Source: Alphaproteobacteria bacterium (GTDB lineage: Bacteria; Pseudomonadota; Alphaproteobacteria; Caulobacterales; Aquidulcibacteraceae). Taken from it: a stretch of DNA of 64,000 bases. The notes beneath the pieces were generated by a model. It was not told where the DNA came from and did not search any database. It saw nothing but the letters and a program-made list of their open reading frames with translations. Location of the stretch: positions 496,001-560,000 of the forward strand of contig WGNI01000001.1 in NCBI GenBank assembly GCA_016124655.1, given 5' to 3'. Below, piece after piece: positions 63,451 through 64,000 of the stretch. The position numbers were made by a program, and so were the translations under genes. How positions within the stretch are numbered: position 1 is the first letter of the stretch; every line of letters starts with the position of its first letter.

Positions 63451-64000
63451 GGCGCTGGTCTCTGAAATCCGCGCGTGCCGGGTTTGCGCCGCGCATTTGC
63501 CGCACGCGCCGCGCCCGGTGGTGCGGGTGGATGCGCGCGCGCGGATCCTGATCGCGGGCCAGGCGCCGGGGCGGCGGGTGCACGAAAGCGGCCTGCCGTT
63601 TGACGATCCTTCCGGGGATCGCCTGCGCGGCTGGATGGGGATCTACCGCGAAACCTTCTACAATCAGGAAAACATCGCCGTGGCGGCGATGGGCTTCTGC
63701 TATCCGGGAACCGTCAACGGCGCCGATCTGCCGCCGCGCAAGGACTGCGCGCCGCTGTGGCGGCCAAGGCTTCTGCCGCTGCTTGGCGGCGTGCGGCTGA
63801 CGCTGCTCGTCGGCGCGTATGCGCAGCGCTATCATCTGGGCGTGCGCACGGGCCTGACCGACACCGTGCGGGCGTGGCGCACGCGCGGCGCCGGCGTCAT
63901 GGCGTTGCCGCATCCGTCCTGGAGAAACACAGCGTGGCTGAAGCGAAATCCGTGGTTCGAGGCCGAGGTGCTGCCCTTGCTGCGCGCGCGCGTGGCGTCT
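63404..64000 (+). CDS. Uracil-DNA glycosylase-family protein, cut by the window edge
   Basis: The frame is open from ATG 63404 to the last base (199 codons) with no stop in the window. It contains EIRACRVCAAHLPH (Cys pair of the iron-sulfur-type UDG), LIAGQAPGRRVHESGLPF and MALPHPSW, a family motif near the end. It overlaps the DUF1232 gene by 47 bases, and no nearer start is obvious. Nearly the complete protein is present. Whether it removes uracil or another lesion is not known. Confidence 0.8.
   Translation, partial: MTRAASSRGKSPNALEALVSEIRACRVCAAHLPHAPRPVVRVDARARILIAGQAPGRRVHESGLPFDDPSGDRLRGWMGIYRETFYNQENIAVAAMGFCYPGTVNGADLPPRKDCAPLWRPRLLPLLGGVRLTLLVGAYAQRYHLGVRTGLTDTVRAWRTRGAGVMALPHPSWRNTAWLKRNPWFEAEVLPLLRARVAS

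Overview
The window is GC-rich, gene-dense chromosomal DNA of an alphaproteobacterium. Two housekeeping blocks have the gene order seen in Caulobacterales and relatives: fabD-fabG-acpP-fabF-mltG-yicC-gmk, and rpsF-rpsR-rplI-dnaB-alr followed by radA-cvpA-purF. Placement in or near Caulobacterales/Hyphomonadaceae is inferred from synteny and protein style; no rRNA is present. Most co-directional genes are coupled by ATGA or GTGA overlaps, and several convergent pairs end within a few bases of each other.

Layout. 1-6.6 kb: a haem peroxidase cut by the left edge, a SCO-type copper chaperone, a phosphotransferase/serine hydrolase pair, a flavin monooxygenase, and an unrecognised protein with a weak TIR-like pattern. 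6.75-11.5 kb: a cobalamin riboswitch followed by a full uptake operon (outer-membrane receptor, binding lipoprotein, permease, ATPase). 11.5-20.3 kb: an Atm1-like exporter, a LOG-family hydrolase, then the minus-strand gmk/yicC/mltG/fatty-acid block, with palindromic elements between acpP and fabG and between fabD and fabG. 20.3-20.7 kb: a gene-free patch of repeats. 20.7-31.3 kb: the ribosomal/replication block, alanine racemase, MlaE/MlaF-like transporter parts, radA, cvpA, purF and an SDR.

31.4-36.8 kb (minus): GNAT, der, bamB, a YfgM-like protein, and an ECF sigma factor between two small membrane proteins. 36.9-41.5 kb: mmsA and mmsB of valine degradation, separated by a three-gene cassette (HEPN-like protein, Phd-type antitoxin, PIN toxin), with a divergent LysR regulator. 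41.5-41.9 kb: tRNA-Pro, tRNA-Gln and a second copy of the tRNA-Gln 3' end. 41.9-46.5 kb: a coupled operon of nitronate monooxygenase, lactone-oxidase-like flavoprotein and DSD1-type PLP enzyme, plus a divergent aminotransferase. 46.5-56.7 kb: a double-domain M16 peptidase, rpiA, glmU, polysaccharide flippase and glycosyltransferases, gph, a small conserved protein, a short ORF with a strong ribosome-binding site, and tRNA-Val. 56.8-64 kb: a ferric-iron-type ABC importer, a thioesterase, an acyl-CoA dehydrogenase, a second PIN toxin-antitoxin pair, two small proteins, and a uracil-DNA-glycosylase-family protein cut by the right edge.

No phage, insertion sequence or CRISPR array was seen. The best candidates for something undescribed are the cassette inside the mmsA-mmsB operon, the TIR-like protein at 5852-6613, the flavoprotein/PLP operon at 41.9-45.2 kb, and the short ORF at 56331.
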